A stretch of DNA of 64,000 nucleotides from Serinus canaria (Eukaryota > Chordata > Aves > Passeriformes > Fringillidae), in NCBI RefSeq assembly GCF_022539315.1, contig NC_066316.1, positions 54,995,994-55,059,993 on the forward strand, in the 5' to 3' direction. The notes under the pieces were generated by a model. It made no database searches and was not told the DNA's origin. It saw nothing but the letters and a program-made list of their open reading frames with translations. Numbering within the stretch: position 1 is the first letter of the stretch; the number at the start of each line of letters is the position of its first letter. The translations under genes and the position numbers were made by a program. Below, piece after piece: positions 13,223 through 24,375 of this stretch.

Positions 13223-13286
13223 CTTCAAGTATAGTGGGAAAGATGAGCTTCAAGCTCAGGATGAGCATGAAGCAGAGGGTGAGCAT
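13223..13286 (-). other. Possible signal-peptide exon (low confidence)
   Basis: On the minus strand an ATG in a fair context (gaaacaATGc) opens 21 codons of a strongly hydrophobic peptide, MLTLCFMLILSLKLIFPTIL followed by E. It is followed exactly by a good 5' splice site, AAG|GTAAAT, at 13222/13221, which splits the next codon after its first base. A short hydrophobic leader ending in a phase-1 donor is the usual first exon of many secreted or immunoglobulin-superfamily receptors. I could not find the partner exon (for example a V-type Ig domain) at lower coordinates in the window, nor a promoter. It may be chance or the relic of a lost gene. The function is unknown. Confidence 0.2.
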
Positions 13287-13916
13287 TGTTTCTTGCTGCT
13301 TATTAGAAGGGGTTAGAAATAAGCCCATCCTGACAGCACAGGAAGGTGCAGTTTGATTACTAATCATTTATCTCAGCCTGGTCCGTGCCTGGTGTAGACT
13401 TTCAATATGAAGAAGTGTCTCAGCTAATACCTTTTCTGTTTTATCTCTTTGCTAATTTATTGTTTTTACCTGGAATAAATACTACAGCATATAAAAACAA
13501 GTAGAAACACTATGACTTTCAAAATCACTCATGAGAGTGTCAGACATTCCCATGTAAAATGGCACTGGCCCTCTCTTCTTTCTAAAATGCTATTAGTTCC
13601 TGCTTCTGACAGTCCATCAGATTTTCAGCTTGAAGAAATTACTTTTTGTCTGCTCTGTCTTCTCTGGTGGTCATAGATATCTGAACAGATATCTCCCTTC
13701 TCCAAAGAAATCTTTCAGAATCAAGACAACACGTACTTTCATTGGGAATCTTGGGGAAGCCATTACCTCTCACAATTATCATTTTCTGAAAAAGACAGGA
13801 CCGACCCTCAGAAGAGAAAGCACTAAATCCAACCTGGGCTGTGGGAAAATCTGAAAGCAGATATAAGTCTTTTATCTCCCAATTGGTATTCCCAGTCTCA
13901 AAAACCACATGCTATT
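13287..13916. other. No recognised gene
   Basis: Short open frames on both strands overlap at 13630-13908 (74 and 89 codons) without splice context or known motifs. Nothing else is visible. Confidence 0.5.
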
Positions 13917-14066
13917 CTAGTATCCTACAGGGACAGATCCACAATTTTCAAGCTTACAGTGAGCCAATTTTCTACAATTCTGTGTTACTGGTGTTACTGA
14001 ATTAATACCTATCACAAATAAAACAGCAAAAAAGACACTTATAACCACTAAAATCAGTTTTGCCAT
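13917..14066 (-). other. Small open frame with hydrophobic N-terminus and three cysteines
   Basis: An ATG in a good Kozak setting (A at -3, G at +4) opens a 49-codon minus-strand frame. It begins with a hydrophobic segment, MAKLILVVISVFFAVLFVIG, and ends in a short tail with three cysteines (C..., AHC, ENC) before a TAG stop. It could be read as a tiny secreted or membrane peptide, or as a transmembrane exon. An A-rich tract directly upstream and the lack of any known relative make chance equally likely. I cannot assign a function. Confidence 0.12.
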
Positions 14067-17000
14067 CCTTTTTTTTTTCTTGAAGATGGAAAAAGCAATG
14101 TGAGAAATTATAGAATAATTCCTCTTGGTCTTCACTTATTGAAGCACTGAGGTAAAATTCAAGAGTGGGCAGAGGGTCAGTAGCAATAAGAGCAGGAAGA
14201 ATCTCCCCCTTTGTCATGCTCATGCAGGCTATTTAGAAAAGTTAAAAGGACAGGCCAGTCATCCACAAATACTTTGAACAGTTATATCAAACTGTTTACA
14301 TCTAGTGTGATAACACTGAAATATCCTTTCAATATCTGTTGTAAAGTATAGAATGTCAGAAAGGCTAATTTAATTTTTAGTTTCAGAAGTATGAATTGTC
14401 TCATTTTTGTTGCACATTTTTGATATTTCAATCTGCAAGGAAAAACAGTTTAGGTAGGAGAGAGGAGAACAAAAGGGACACACATACACTGCACGTAGAG
14501 CAGCCACACAATCTGGACAGGTCAAAGATTTCTCTGTATGGGTTCCTTCCCACCCAGCTTATTCTGTCATTCTGTGGTTTTCCACCATGAGGCTGATGGG
14601 AAAAAAACGCCAATGGAACACAAGGACCGAAGTATACTTGTGGAGCACTTCTACCTTTCTCTCCTTCAGCCTCTTTTTCCCCCCTTCTCCACTTTCCATG
14701 GCACAATTTACACTTTTCAGTCCATTTTGGCATCTTCGTTTTCAGATAAAGCTGACATCTCAAACTCTAATCCTGGGCAGAGTGAGTTTGAGGGAAACAC
14801 CAAAAGTTTCAGGTTTGTCTGAAGACTACAAAAACACAATCAGAAGGTCTGAGACTACTCTTGCCCAGCTTTGAACTCACTTCACTTCCCAGTTACAAAT
14901 AAAAATACTTTACAATTGATGGGATAAAGAAGAAAATATGTTTCTCCCAGCAATACAGAGATTGTTTTCTGTTCTACTTGTGACTAACACAACTATGTTG
15001 TATAGAAATGTTGGAGACACTTAGATGTTTGCTTCCCTACTATCTTTTTGTTCTGATGTTGTTCTTTGATAAGTACTGCTACAGAACATAGGACCTTTGT
15101 TTCCCAGTTTTCCAGTCTAGGACACAATACATAAGCATACACCCATGAGAAAAACAAATTCATACAGTAAAATGGAGTTCAGCATCATTTTAAAGGATGG
15201 TAGAAAGGTTTGGAACAAAACTCAAATTAAATAAACACTTCAATCCAATCAAAAATCTTTTCTGCAGCACAGTTTCAGTTTGCGAAAAACTCAAGACAAT
15301 GTATATTTAGAAATGTCACTGCATTGTTGATTGAGATTTTTAAACTTTCTTTAAGCAGTAAAGAAGGTATTAAACAATATTTATGATTGAAGATAAATAA
15401 AATATATTATAATACTTAGGTCTTTGAAATATTATTCAGATAAAAATTCTCTGCCCCTCATTAAATAATATTTGATTTTGAATATGATTTCCTGTCTCTG
15501 GCCTCTTTGCATGCCCTGAAAGAATCAGTATTTGAAAAGATGACCACAGCTGTGACTACAGCAAAAAACTTCAACACAGCTTCTCTAAAGCTACACACAC
15601 AAGTTCACACCCCTCCAGTTTTGCAAAGACATAAGACATGTTCAAAACGGTATGTATGCCAAAATGTTTAGTTATTATTTTTGTTGCATGCTAAGTTTAG
15701 GTATTATTTTTGTTCTTATTCTTTAATAGCAGGATACAAAATCTAGGAAAAAATTAAAGGCTATTTTGTCCTTTTCTCACAATCACAAAATAAACAGCAA
15801 AAAATCTACTTTGAGAAGTCTTTCATAAGCTAGCTTCAGTGATATGACATTGTTACCAACTCATACAATAGTCAGGAAAACACAGTTCATATCTAATAAT
15901 AATGAAGTGAGTTACACTGTGTTTTTATAGGCAGTGCTGGCAAATGGGCAAAGCCTTTTTTTTTGATAACCATTTTGACTTGTCATGGGTGTCTAGATGG
16001 AATTTACTTGTTTTTTATTTTCTTGATAATTTAGGATTTTGGAGGTTGCAGATGGATGATCTTGTTTTATAAGGATCGTCACCCAAACACTTCACATGTC
16101 TTCAATGACTTTGTTTATGAGAGTCTTGTAGCTGGAATCAATATCTGCCTGTGTATTTGACTAAATGTGCAGATGCAGGCATCTAATTAACTGTAGTGTT
16201 TACCAGACATTCATACAGTCAAGTCCTCCTCAGAAAAATATAATTTGATAATTATGATTTGGGCTTCACTTTGGCATAGAACAAAGCATTGCTTGGTATT
16301 TTTTAAGGCATGGCTCATCTCTGAAACACGGCCTTCTCTGTTAGGAACACGGTTTCTCCCAGAGGGACACAGAGCCCATGTACCTCTAAATCTGTACTCT
16401 TCTCCTCTTCCATCCCTTAAACTATATTGCTGAAGCAATAACATATTTCTTAAAATGCTTGATCATGTTTCTTCTGTCGCCTTCACCCAGGAAGAAAACG
16501 TCCTACTAACTTTGCCAGAGCTGCTGTTAAAGACCATTTGAAGAAATACATGAGGTCAACACATGATACAAAAGTGGTCTGCATTTCAGTTTCTCTGTTG
16601 CTGTGGTCACACTGGACTTAAGAGACCGGTGGGGCAAGCAGATCTGACTTCACTCCTTATTTATGATGCATCTTGTTCAGTGACCTCCCTACTGACCAAT
16701 CTTAGGAGTAACAAAAAGCCTCCAACTTACCTTTCATTTCCCAAGGACCCCTGGCAGTGACACTCATTTACCAGTCTACTGGCATGTAGTGGGCTCCTGA
16801 GACCACATGCAGGCTTGATCTGTTGGGAGATCTGCTGGCTCCCTGCAAGGCTATGCACCCACTGATCCTTTTTGAGAAGCAGGATGGAGGAAGGGAGCTT
16901 AGCTATGCCCGGGTTTCCTGCTACTGTGGTGCCCATGGGACCTTGGCTACAGGACCTTGGAAGTGGTACTGGACCCCAAACAGTCAAACAGAGATTATCC

Positions 17001-19270
17001 TTTCTTCCCTGTTTTTTTTTCTCATGGCACAGGAATTCAAATGAGTCTCATTTTGCATGTGAAGTATCCGATTAGAGTTTTATTCCAAAATGCTACAACA
17101 CTGTGCCAAGAACCCTCTGTGTGGTGATTCACAGGAAAAAGACCTATGTGATTTCCTCTCCTCAGGAAGAATTAATTCAGTCATTTGAAATTAACAGCTG
17201 TGTAAAATTAGGAAGGCCTGTAATGTCCATGAAAAGCAGGGCTTCCTTGCTGTGCTTGACTTTTTAGTGATCTTCATGCCATGAAACTTAAAATAAAAGA
17301 TTTCATTAAAAACTACCACAGCTATGACCCAGAGAAAATTGAGCTACTCTGTTTTCTCGACATCTGGGTCTCAGAATCAGCAGCAGGATAAAAGCAACTC
17401 AATGAAATAATGGAATGCATACAGTTTCTTAGAAAAAAAAAATGCTAATCTCTGACAAAAATAAATCCATTTATCAGTCAAGAAATCAGGATGTTCTTCA
17501 GGAGGCAATTGTAACTCCTTTACTTACAACAATGAACCATGGAAGAAAAGGGACCATTAAGTCCCACTCGTGAAGACATTAAGACAAAAAATTGCATCAA
17601 TAGATAGATCCCCCCCCTGGGCTTCAACACAGCCCTCTGTATTCATCGATTATCAGCTAATTGAGACTTGGTTGCCTAAAAAAAGTTTTTAACAGTTCCA
17701 TCTAACCTCTTCCCTGATGCTAGAGCTCAGATGGCCCCCTGTGACTGAACATGTTGCCTTGGAGAAGTGGTGTTTTGGAAAGGACCTAGCACTTACATAA
17801 TCAAAATTGCAATTACATGTTCCCTATCTACATATTGCCAGGATAAGTACTTTAACTAGACTGCAATTATCTGTGTATCTGCCAAACTTCTACATTTGAG
17901 TCCTGGCGAGCTAGAGTAGATGACTATGAAAAAAAGCAATAATCATATTTTTCCAGGTCACATGCCCTGCAACAGGGAACTACTGTAACTTCTTGTCTCT
18001 GCAAACCTTAGCTCATTACACTTGCTACAAAAGGAGCTGTGAAATGCAGAAAAAATGATCCAGGGGATGTTAAACTATCAGTACTGAAAATAATTATTGG
18101 AAAGCTAAACATCAGCAACTACTCACAGAGCTGTTCTAGAAAAAGTTGCAGAAAATATTGAAGATTTGGGCAACTTACCTTATATGAAGTTCGATGAGTA
18201 GCTTCTTTCTGAAGAGGACAATTTACCCCCATTAATGTGTTTTAAGGGCTAATGAAAAAAATTTTGTATTTATTTTAGGTTATAATCCTTTTCTTACTTT
18301 GCTAGAACCTTTTTCTAACGTTCTAAGCCTCAAAATGAATTAATTCATACATAGCTTATGAATCTGTAATTCCAGCTTTTTTCTTCAAATTAAATATCCT
18401 CTTCCTGCTGTTGTGTCCTCCTTTCCTCTTCATTTCCAGTTGCCCCCTTGAAATAGCTCCTGAAACAACATTGGCAATAGAACCTCAGCTTCTATTTCCC
18501 TGGGAAAAACAACATAAACTTAAACCTGCTATTCTGTTTTCTTCTTCATTGTCGTGGATCTTAGGTGCTTCTGACACAGTACTGATTTATTTTTTGCCAT
18601 GTCTTATCAGGATAGTATCCATTTTTACCTTTTTCCTGCATAACTCATGCTAAGCTTATTTAAAACTCTGCCAAATGTCTTTTGGCATCTATTTTACTTT
18701 GTGTCTTTCAGGGCTTTCTTGGTGGATGGCATTTGAACTGACATCACTATTCTTACTCTTAGGAGCTGTTTAACTTCCATATTCCAATTGGCATTCTTAT
18801 TCATCCCAAAGCATAAGTCCTGTAGACTGCATTTCTGATTACATTACTTTTATTTTACTCCAATTCTAATAGCTGTCTGATGCTCCCTTCATGTGGAATT
18901 TTGTCTTGTACTGATGGTACCTTCCACATTTGTATCGTCTTAGTTCATTATTACCTTTCTGTTTTTAATAGATTAAAGAGAGCATCTACTATTAGGTGGC
19001 TCATTTAGGTTAGTTCAATTTTTCTCTCTTCTTGGGTTAAGCTATTCTCACTCTTCCCCTCAAATGATACTCTCCATGGCGTGATTCTGCTGCTAGAATA
19101 AAATACAGGGAAAGGAATGATCCATCTTCATTAAAGAATAGATTTCTCTCCGAAGTTTTATAAGTGACCAGGATTTACAGTCATGCTCAGAAGTGAGCAA
19201 AGAATTGGGATCAGACTGGGATTTTTTTTTGAAAGGGAGTCCTTTTGCTTTTCTAATTCTATTTGCTTCA
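14067..19270. other. No recognised gene
   Basis: This 5-kb stretch is A/T-rich. Between 16560 and 17040 it is somewhat richer in G/C and has overlapping open frames of 62-86 codons, none recognisable. I see no CR1 or LTR signature and no RNA gene. Old, diverged repeats may be present but I cannot support one. Confidence 0.5.
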
Positions 19271-19281
19271 GGAGAAGTAAG

Positions 19282-19370
19282 TTTCCAAATTTACTTTTCC
19301 AAGGAAAACAAAATTTAGGGGTTTTTCATACTGAAGCTCGTCTGCCGTCGAGCAGACGTAAATTTGGAAA
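19282..19370. repeat. Nested inverted repeat with CpG-bearing hairpin
   Basis: The outer arms are TTTCCAAATTTAC (19282-19294) and its exact reverse complement GTAAATTTGGAAA (19358-19370). Touching the right arm is an inner perfect 7-bp stem, CGTCTGC (19339-19345) and GCAGACG (19352-19358), with a 6-nt loop. The overlapping pair GCTCG/CGAGC (19336-19340, 19349-19353) can form a competing hairpin. The cluster of CpGs is unusual in this A/T-rich setting. It could be the remnant of a palindromic DNA transposon or a structured RNA or protein-binding element; no family is recognised. Confidence 0.7.
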
Positions 19371-20708
19371 TTCCTCCCAAAGTTTATATTCCCGTGAAAA
19401 TATATCAAATTTTTCTCCATTGGAATATTTATAAAAAAAGCAAACACCTGTGCTTTATGATAAAAGTGACACAGGTGTCTGCTGAAACGAATATGCAGAA
19501 ACTATCCACTGAGAATGCAAAGAAAGATCTTGGAAACTCAAACCTCAGAAGGATTAATCCTAAACAATGACTTGCAAGCTGAGCAATTCAATTATTAACA
19601 GGGCCAGAAATTTGCATTCTGACTAAAACGTATGTATTTTCACTCATCTAGACATTATCGTAAGGCACACTGGATCAATGTTACAGTCCATTCCTTCTGA
19701 TTTCAGTGCATCAGACAAGAGGTCCAAGAGCTCATTTTAAAGAATGACTTCAATATATTTTTAATATATTCTCTCCTTTATACTCAATAGTTGGAGCAAA
19801 TAGCATGAGCTTTTGCTACAGGAACGGGAATATCCAGATAAAAGCCAGCGTGATGGAGGGAGGCAGGTTATCTTTTAATTGGCCTCTGCTGTTTCATCAG
19901 TGTGCCTAAAGACATGAAATGGCATCAGACTACATAGCTGTGCTGAGCAAGGGTCTGACAGCAAGTTCATCAAACTAATTGGCTCCACTCTCTGGAAAAT
20001 CTAAAATGGTTTTGGCTTTAAAAAGACATTTTAGCATAAATTGATACATTTGGGAAGAGCACTCCACATACCTATAGTTTTCAGGCACTTGTTTTGTATA
20101 ATTTGGATTGCTTTGGGGTTTTTTATGTTGTTGCTTTTTTTTTTCCCCAAATGTGTTGGGAGATATACATACACAAAAGACAGCCACAGAAAATCTTTTT
20201 CCAAAAACACCTAGCTTGACAAAAATCTTAACAGGAGGAAAGTTTGAATAAAAGGGAAAAAAATCAAGATTAAAAAACCTGCTTTTCATTAGATCTGGGG
20301 AAATGTTTTGGGTTTGGGTTTTTGTCAATGTTTTAAATCAATTCAACTAAGAGCTTACTTACTGCTAGTTTGAAATTGGGAGCATGGAACATACTCGACC
20401 CTTTTTAACCTGTCATCACCTAACCACTGAGGGTTCTTCACATGCCACCAAAGGAGAGCTAACATTTAATCTACTTCTTAGCTCTTGGGGTCTCTAGAGT
20501 TACATTTTACCATTAACTATTATGCTTGAATTGGCTTTCTTTTTTTTTCAGTTTTGCCTCTCTCTAGTTCTTGTCTGTGGTATGCTTTAAAATAATCTGC
20601 TTATTTTCCAATACTTATTGCAGAGGTTGTACAGAGTTCAAGAGTTCAGCATTGTGGGAGAAGTATTGATGTTCAGTATGTATTTACATTAATGAGATTG
20701 AGCTACTG
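19371..20708. other. No recognised gene
   Basis: This stretch is unassigned A/T-rich DNA. The longest open frame is 117 codons on the minus strand (19975-20328), with low-complexity composition and no known domain. Confidence 0.5.
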
Positions 20709-21142
20709 GGAAGGAAGGAAGGAAGGAAGGAAGGAAGGAAGGAAGGAAGGAAGGAAGGAAGGAAGGAAGGAAGGAGGAAGGAGGAAGGAAGGAAGGAAGG
20801 AAGGAGGAAGGAAGGAAGGAAGGAAGGAGGAAGGAAGGAAGGAAGGAGGAAGGAAGGAAGGAAGGAAGGAAGGAAGGAAGGAAGGAAGGAAGGAAGGAAG
20901 GAAGGAAGGACGGAAGGAGGAAGGAAGGACGGAAGGAAGGAAGGAAGGAAGGAAGGACGGAAGGAAGGAAGGAAGGAAGGAAGGAAGGAAGGAAGGAAGG
21001 AGGAAGGAAGGAAGGAAGGAAGGAAGGACGGAAGGAAGGAAGGAGGAAGAAGGAAGGAAGGAGGAAGGAAGGAAGGAAGGAAGGAAGGAAGGAAGGCAGG
21101 ACGGAAGGAAGGAAGGAAGGAAGGAAGGAAGGAGGAAGGAAT
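20709..21142. repeat. (GGAA)n polypurine microsatellite, about 430 bp
   Basis: Almost uninterrupted GGAA/GAAG units run across the interval, broken by GGAGGAAGG, GGACGG and one GGCAGG variant. One strand is entirely purine except for rare C interruptions. The open frames across it (Lys/Glu/Gly/Arg repeats on plus, Phe/Leu/Pro/Ser repeats on minus) result from the 4-base period lacking stop codons and are not genes. GGAA is the core of ETS-family binding sites, and long mirror purine tracts can form triplex DNA. Both are general properties and not evidence of function here. Confidence 0.98.
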
Positions 21143-24100
21143 TATTTGAACTGGAAACTTATAGCTGGATAATCTGAAACTCTGATGAATAATAGCTGGT
21201 TGTGTCACTGAGCTAACAGTGCTAGCAATCATGTTTCTTCTAGTCAGTGATTAAATGTACTCTCATGCAAATGAGATGTCCTTACCCAAGTAATGCAAGT
21301 CAGATCTTTCAGTTCTAGAATATTGTCAATTCAAGATGAAGGTGTCCAGACATTCTGTCTTTGCAAATAAAAAGAACACAGTAAGGGAAGGAGACTGAGT
21401 TGAAAAAGAAATTTCAAATAATTTGATAAGCTTAGTTTCGCCTTCCTTCCATGATTCATTCTGCATTCCAAATAAACATAAGACATTGTGTGGGAACTCA
21501 CAAAAATACAGCAAGCTTGCCTTCTCTTGCAGCAAGGTGTAGCAAAGTGATCTGAAACAGTTCTCTGCATATTTTTCTGTGCCTTGGCCACAGGAAAAAA
21601 CTGTAAGAATCATCAGCCAAACTCATAGCACAAGACATAGCTCAGTAGCATGACAGATATACTGGTACACTCTGGTGATTTCCTCTTTCATGGAGAACAC
21701 AAAAAGAAAACACTGGAATGTTCACTGCAATGCCCTTACTCCTGCACACTCTCAAAGCTTAGCAGCATCCCCTCTACAGAATTTACGAAGAACCAAAAAT
21801 TAAGATCACCTTCGCTCTCTCATTCTGAATTCAAGATTAGTAGCAAAGGAGAATCAGACAGAGGTAGGTACTCACCATAGCTTCTTCTCTTGAGTATCAA
21901 GAATCTCCTGGTATTAAAGGATTGTCTGTGAGATAAAACGTTTGGGTGCTCAATATATTGTCACGACTCAGTAAATAAATGCATGTTGCCTGCTGTAAGT
22001 CAGCAGTCCCTTATCACTGACTTCTGAATGATATCTCATGGATATGTGATCAGTTCTAAGTCAATAACCAAGAAACCACCTCACTGTTTGATTAGCTACC
22101 ACTGGATATATTTTTGTTGTTTATTATATAGAATGTATATCTTCTGAATGCAGCCATTGTGATCTGCCCTTGGTTCCTAATTGTAGACCCTTTTTCTCTA
22201 TGCTTCACGGAGAAGAATGTTTCAAAACTGTAAGGAATTCTTAATATCAAGTCTAAAGTTTATTTTTCTTTAAATTAATATTTAACCCATTTTTAAAAAT
22301 TATCTTTCCCTTTATTGCATATTTTTAGGGTTTTTTTTTGTAGTATTTATCATAAATGGTTGTTTCCCAGGTTGAACAACTATACAGGGCCCCTTCCAAA
22401 AAATACTGTATTTCTCATGGCTTTCTGTGTCAATTTTTAATGTCATATCTTTATGGTTTCTACATTTCTTTCACTTATTTTGTTGTTGATTTTTTCTTTA
22501 ACTGAAAGAGTAGACCTTACATATTTTTCTGCATTTTTACAATCTTGTCAAACTAACACAGGTCTTTGATACTCTGTACCATGTTCTGATTCAAATGCCT
22601 TTTTTCACATACATAGCTCCAGGGAAAATCCTTTCAGGGTAGAATATCTAAGAATATTTGTGACAGGTTTCACATATGTGATGGTTGCTCTTTATACATC
22701 ATTGCATTTAAACCTCTTTGGGTATTTTTTTACTCATCATAGGACCTGTCTTGAACAGCTGTCCAAGGCTGGCTGCAGTTGCATGAAAATGAAAAGAGAA
22801 AGGTCGTTATTTATAAAGAAATTGAAGGTGAAAAATGTGAAGAAATCCATGCGGCTTTATGTCCAAAGGTGTTAAATCTTATAAAACACCTTGAGGACAG
22901 CTGGTTCCACACCAGCTTGGTAACATTTCCACTGTCTATAGAAAACTGTGAAAAAAAAATATTTCTGAGTCAATTATGATTCACTCAGCTGTTGCTAAAG
23001 TCTAACTTTAAAAAAGCAAACTTTCATAAATTATCTTGGCAACAATTGTCCCTACTTTTAATCTACCAAAGCATCTCCAAAAACTCTGAGAGGCTTAGCA
23101 AATTCCATTGCCATTGGACACTACAGGTATTGCCTTTCTCTGGAACTGAAGATGTCTCCTGTTGGAGTCTTCAAAGTCTTTGAACAATGCAAAACCAGGT
23201 TAGTGAAAAGGAAGGTGGAAAGATCCCATTTTTGGGAGTAATGAATTGGAACAAGAAAAAAGTATTTTAAGTTTTATTCTTTATTTTTAGCATTTCTTCA
23301 GTCTCTTCAATAGGGAATGCAGTCTCAGTAGAAAAGGGCAAAGTAAGGCACTTTCCCAGTATTGTCAAAGAACTGGACTAGCATGAGAATGCAAGGAAAA
23401 AACCAAATCTAGTGCAGAGATTTGAAGTTCAGGGCCTCTACAAGGGCATTTTTATGATATAAGGATAAAAAGGAACATTTGGACTGGGGCAACACAAGAG
23501 TGATGCTGTGTTTTCTTAAGCATGCAAGAGTTTGTATATCAATGCTCAAAAAATAAGAACTGAATATTGATGATGGGCAGGACAGAAAAGAATATTTTTC
23601 ACAGTTTCATTTCCATTAAAAAATGAAGTAGTAGATAGACAAAGTAATGCCCAAGAGCAATCATGTCAGTTTGAGGAACATGTGACATTACATAAGACCA
23701 TTCATGAAGTCGGAAGAAAGGAAATTGATGACAAATTGTCACAAAAGCAGGTAAGCCCCCAGATTCACCTTTTATGGGTATGCCAGTTTTGATGCACTGA
23801 GATGGAAACCACAATGGTCAACAGACTCACAAACTCACCAGAAGCCTAGCTTAATAAATCTGTCTAGTTTAATAAATACATAGTGTTTTCACTTGAACAC
23901 TTTTCTCTTTTTAAAATGGTCTTAATTTATTGACATGCATTAACTAGTTGTTTTTGGGTTTTTTTTGGGGGGGGTGGTTTCTTGGGATTTTTTGCTATGG
24001 GAAGTTCAGAAATTTTGAAAATCAGGTCCCAAGTTTTCAGTGTTTTTTGTTCTTAACATCCATGAGACTTTTTGGGATTGCAAATAATTCTGTTAACATT

Positions 24101-24249
24101 TACAGACATCCATCTGTGTAAATGATTGTAATATCAATGTCTAAATACAAAAACAAAGGATGCATATCAATGCAGTGGGGCTCCATAAAAGCCAGATTTT
24201 CTTGTGGTCCTGTCTGGCAGCTCTGTCTAATATCTTGAGTATCCAAAGA
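21143..24249. other. No recognised gene
   Basis: This stretch is A/T-rich, with T-rich runs (about 22330-22345) and a T8-G8 run near 23957-23976. A plus-strand frame near 22779-22905 reads as a charged peptide but has no splice sites or known relatives. Nothing is assigned. Confidence 0.5.
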
Positions 24250-24375
24250 TGCTGCATTAGTTTTGGCTGGGAGAGAGTTTTTTTTTTTTTTGTAATGGAT
24301 AGCATGGGACTGTGTTTTGGATTTGTGCTAGTGTGGATAATAAAGGGATTTTTATCATTGCTGAACAGTGCTTGA
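24250..24375 (+). mobile_element. Fragment of avian ERVL LTR (5' part)
   Basis: The text 'ttttggctgggagagagtt' (about 24260), 'gggactgtgttttggatttg' (about 24307) and 'ttgctgaacagtgcttg' (about 24358) matches in order the first 130 bp or so of the ERVL LTR also present at 59127-59686. Similarity stops abruptly after the 'cagtgcttg' block, so the rest is deleted. An expanded T run sits inside it at 24279-24291. It is a non-functional remnant in sense orientation. Confidence 0.75.

Noticed and set aside
20684..21232. Long open frames on both strands (161 and 182 codons) of repetitive Lys/Glu/Gly or Phe/Leu/Pro/Ser residues
   Set aside because: They are translations of the GGAA microsatellite, which contains no stop codon in any frame; not genes.
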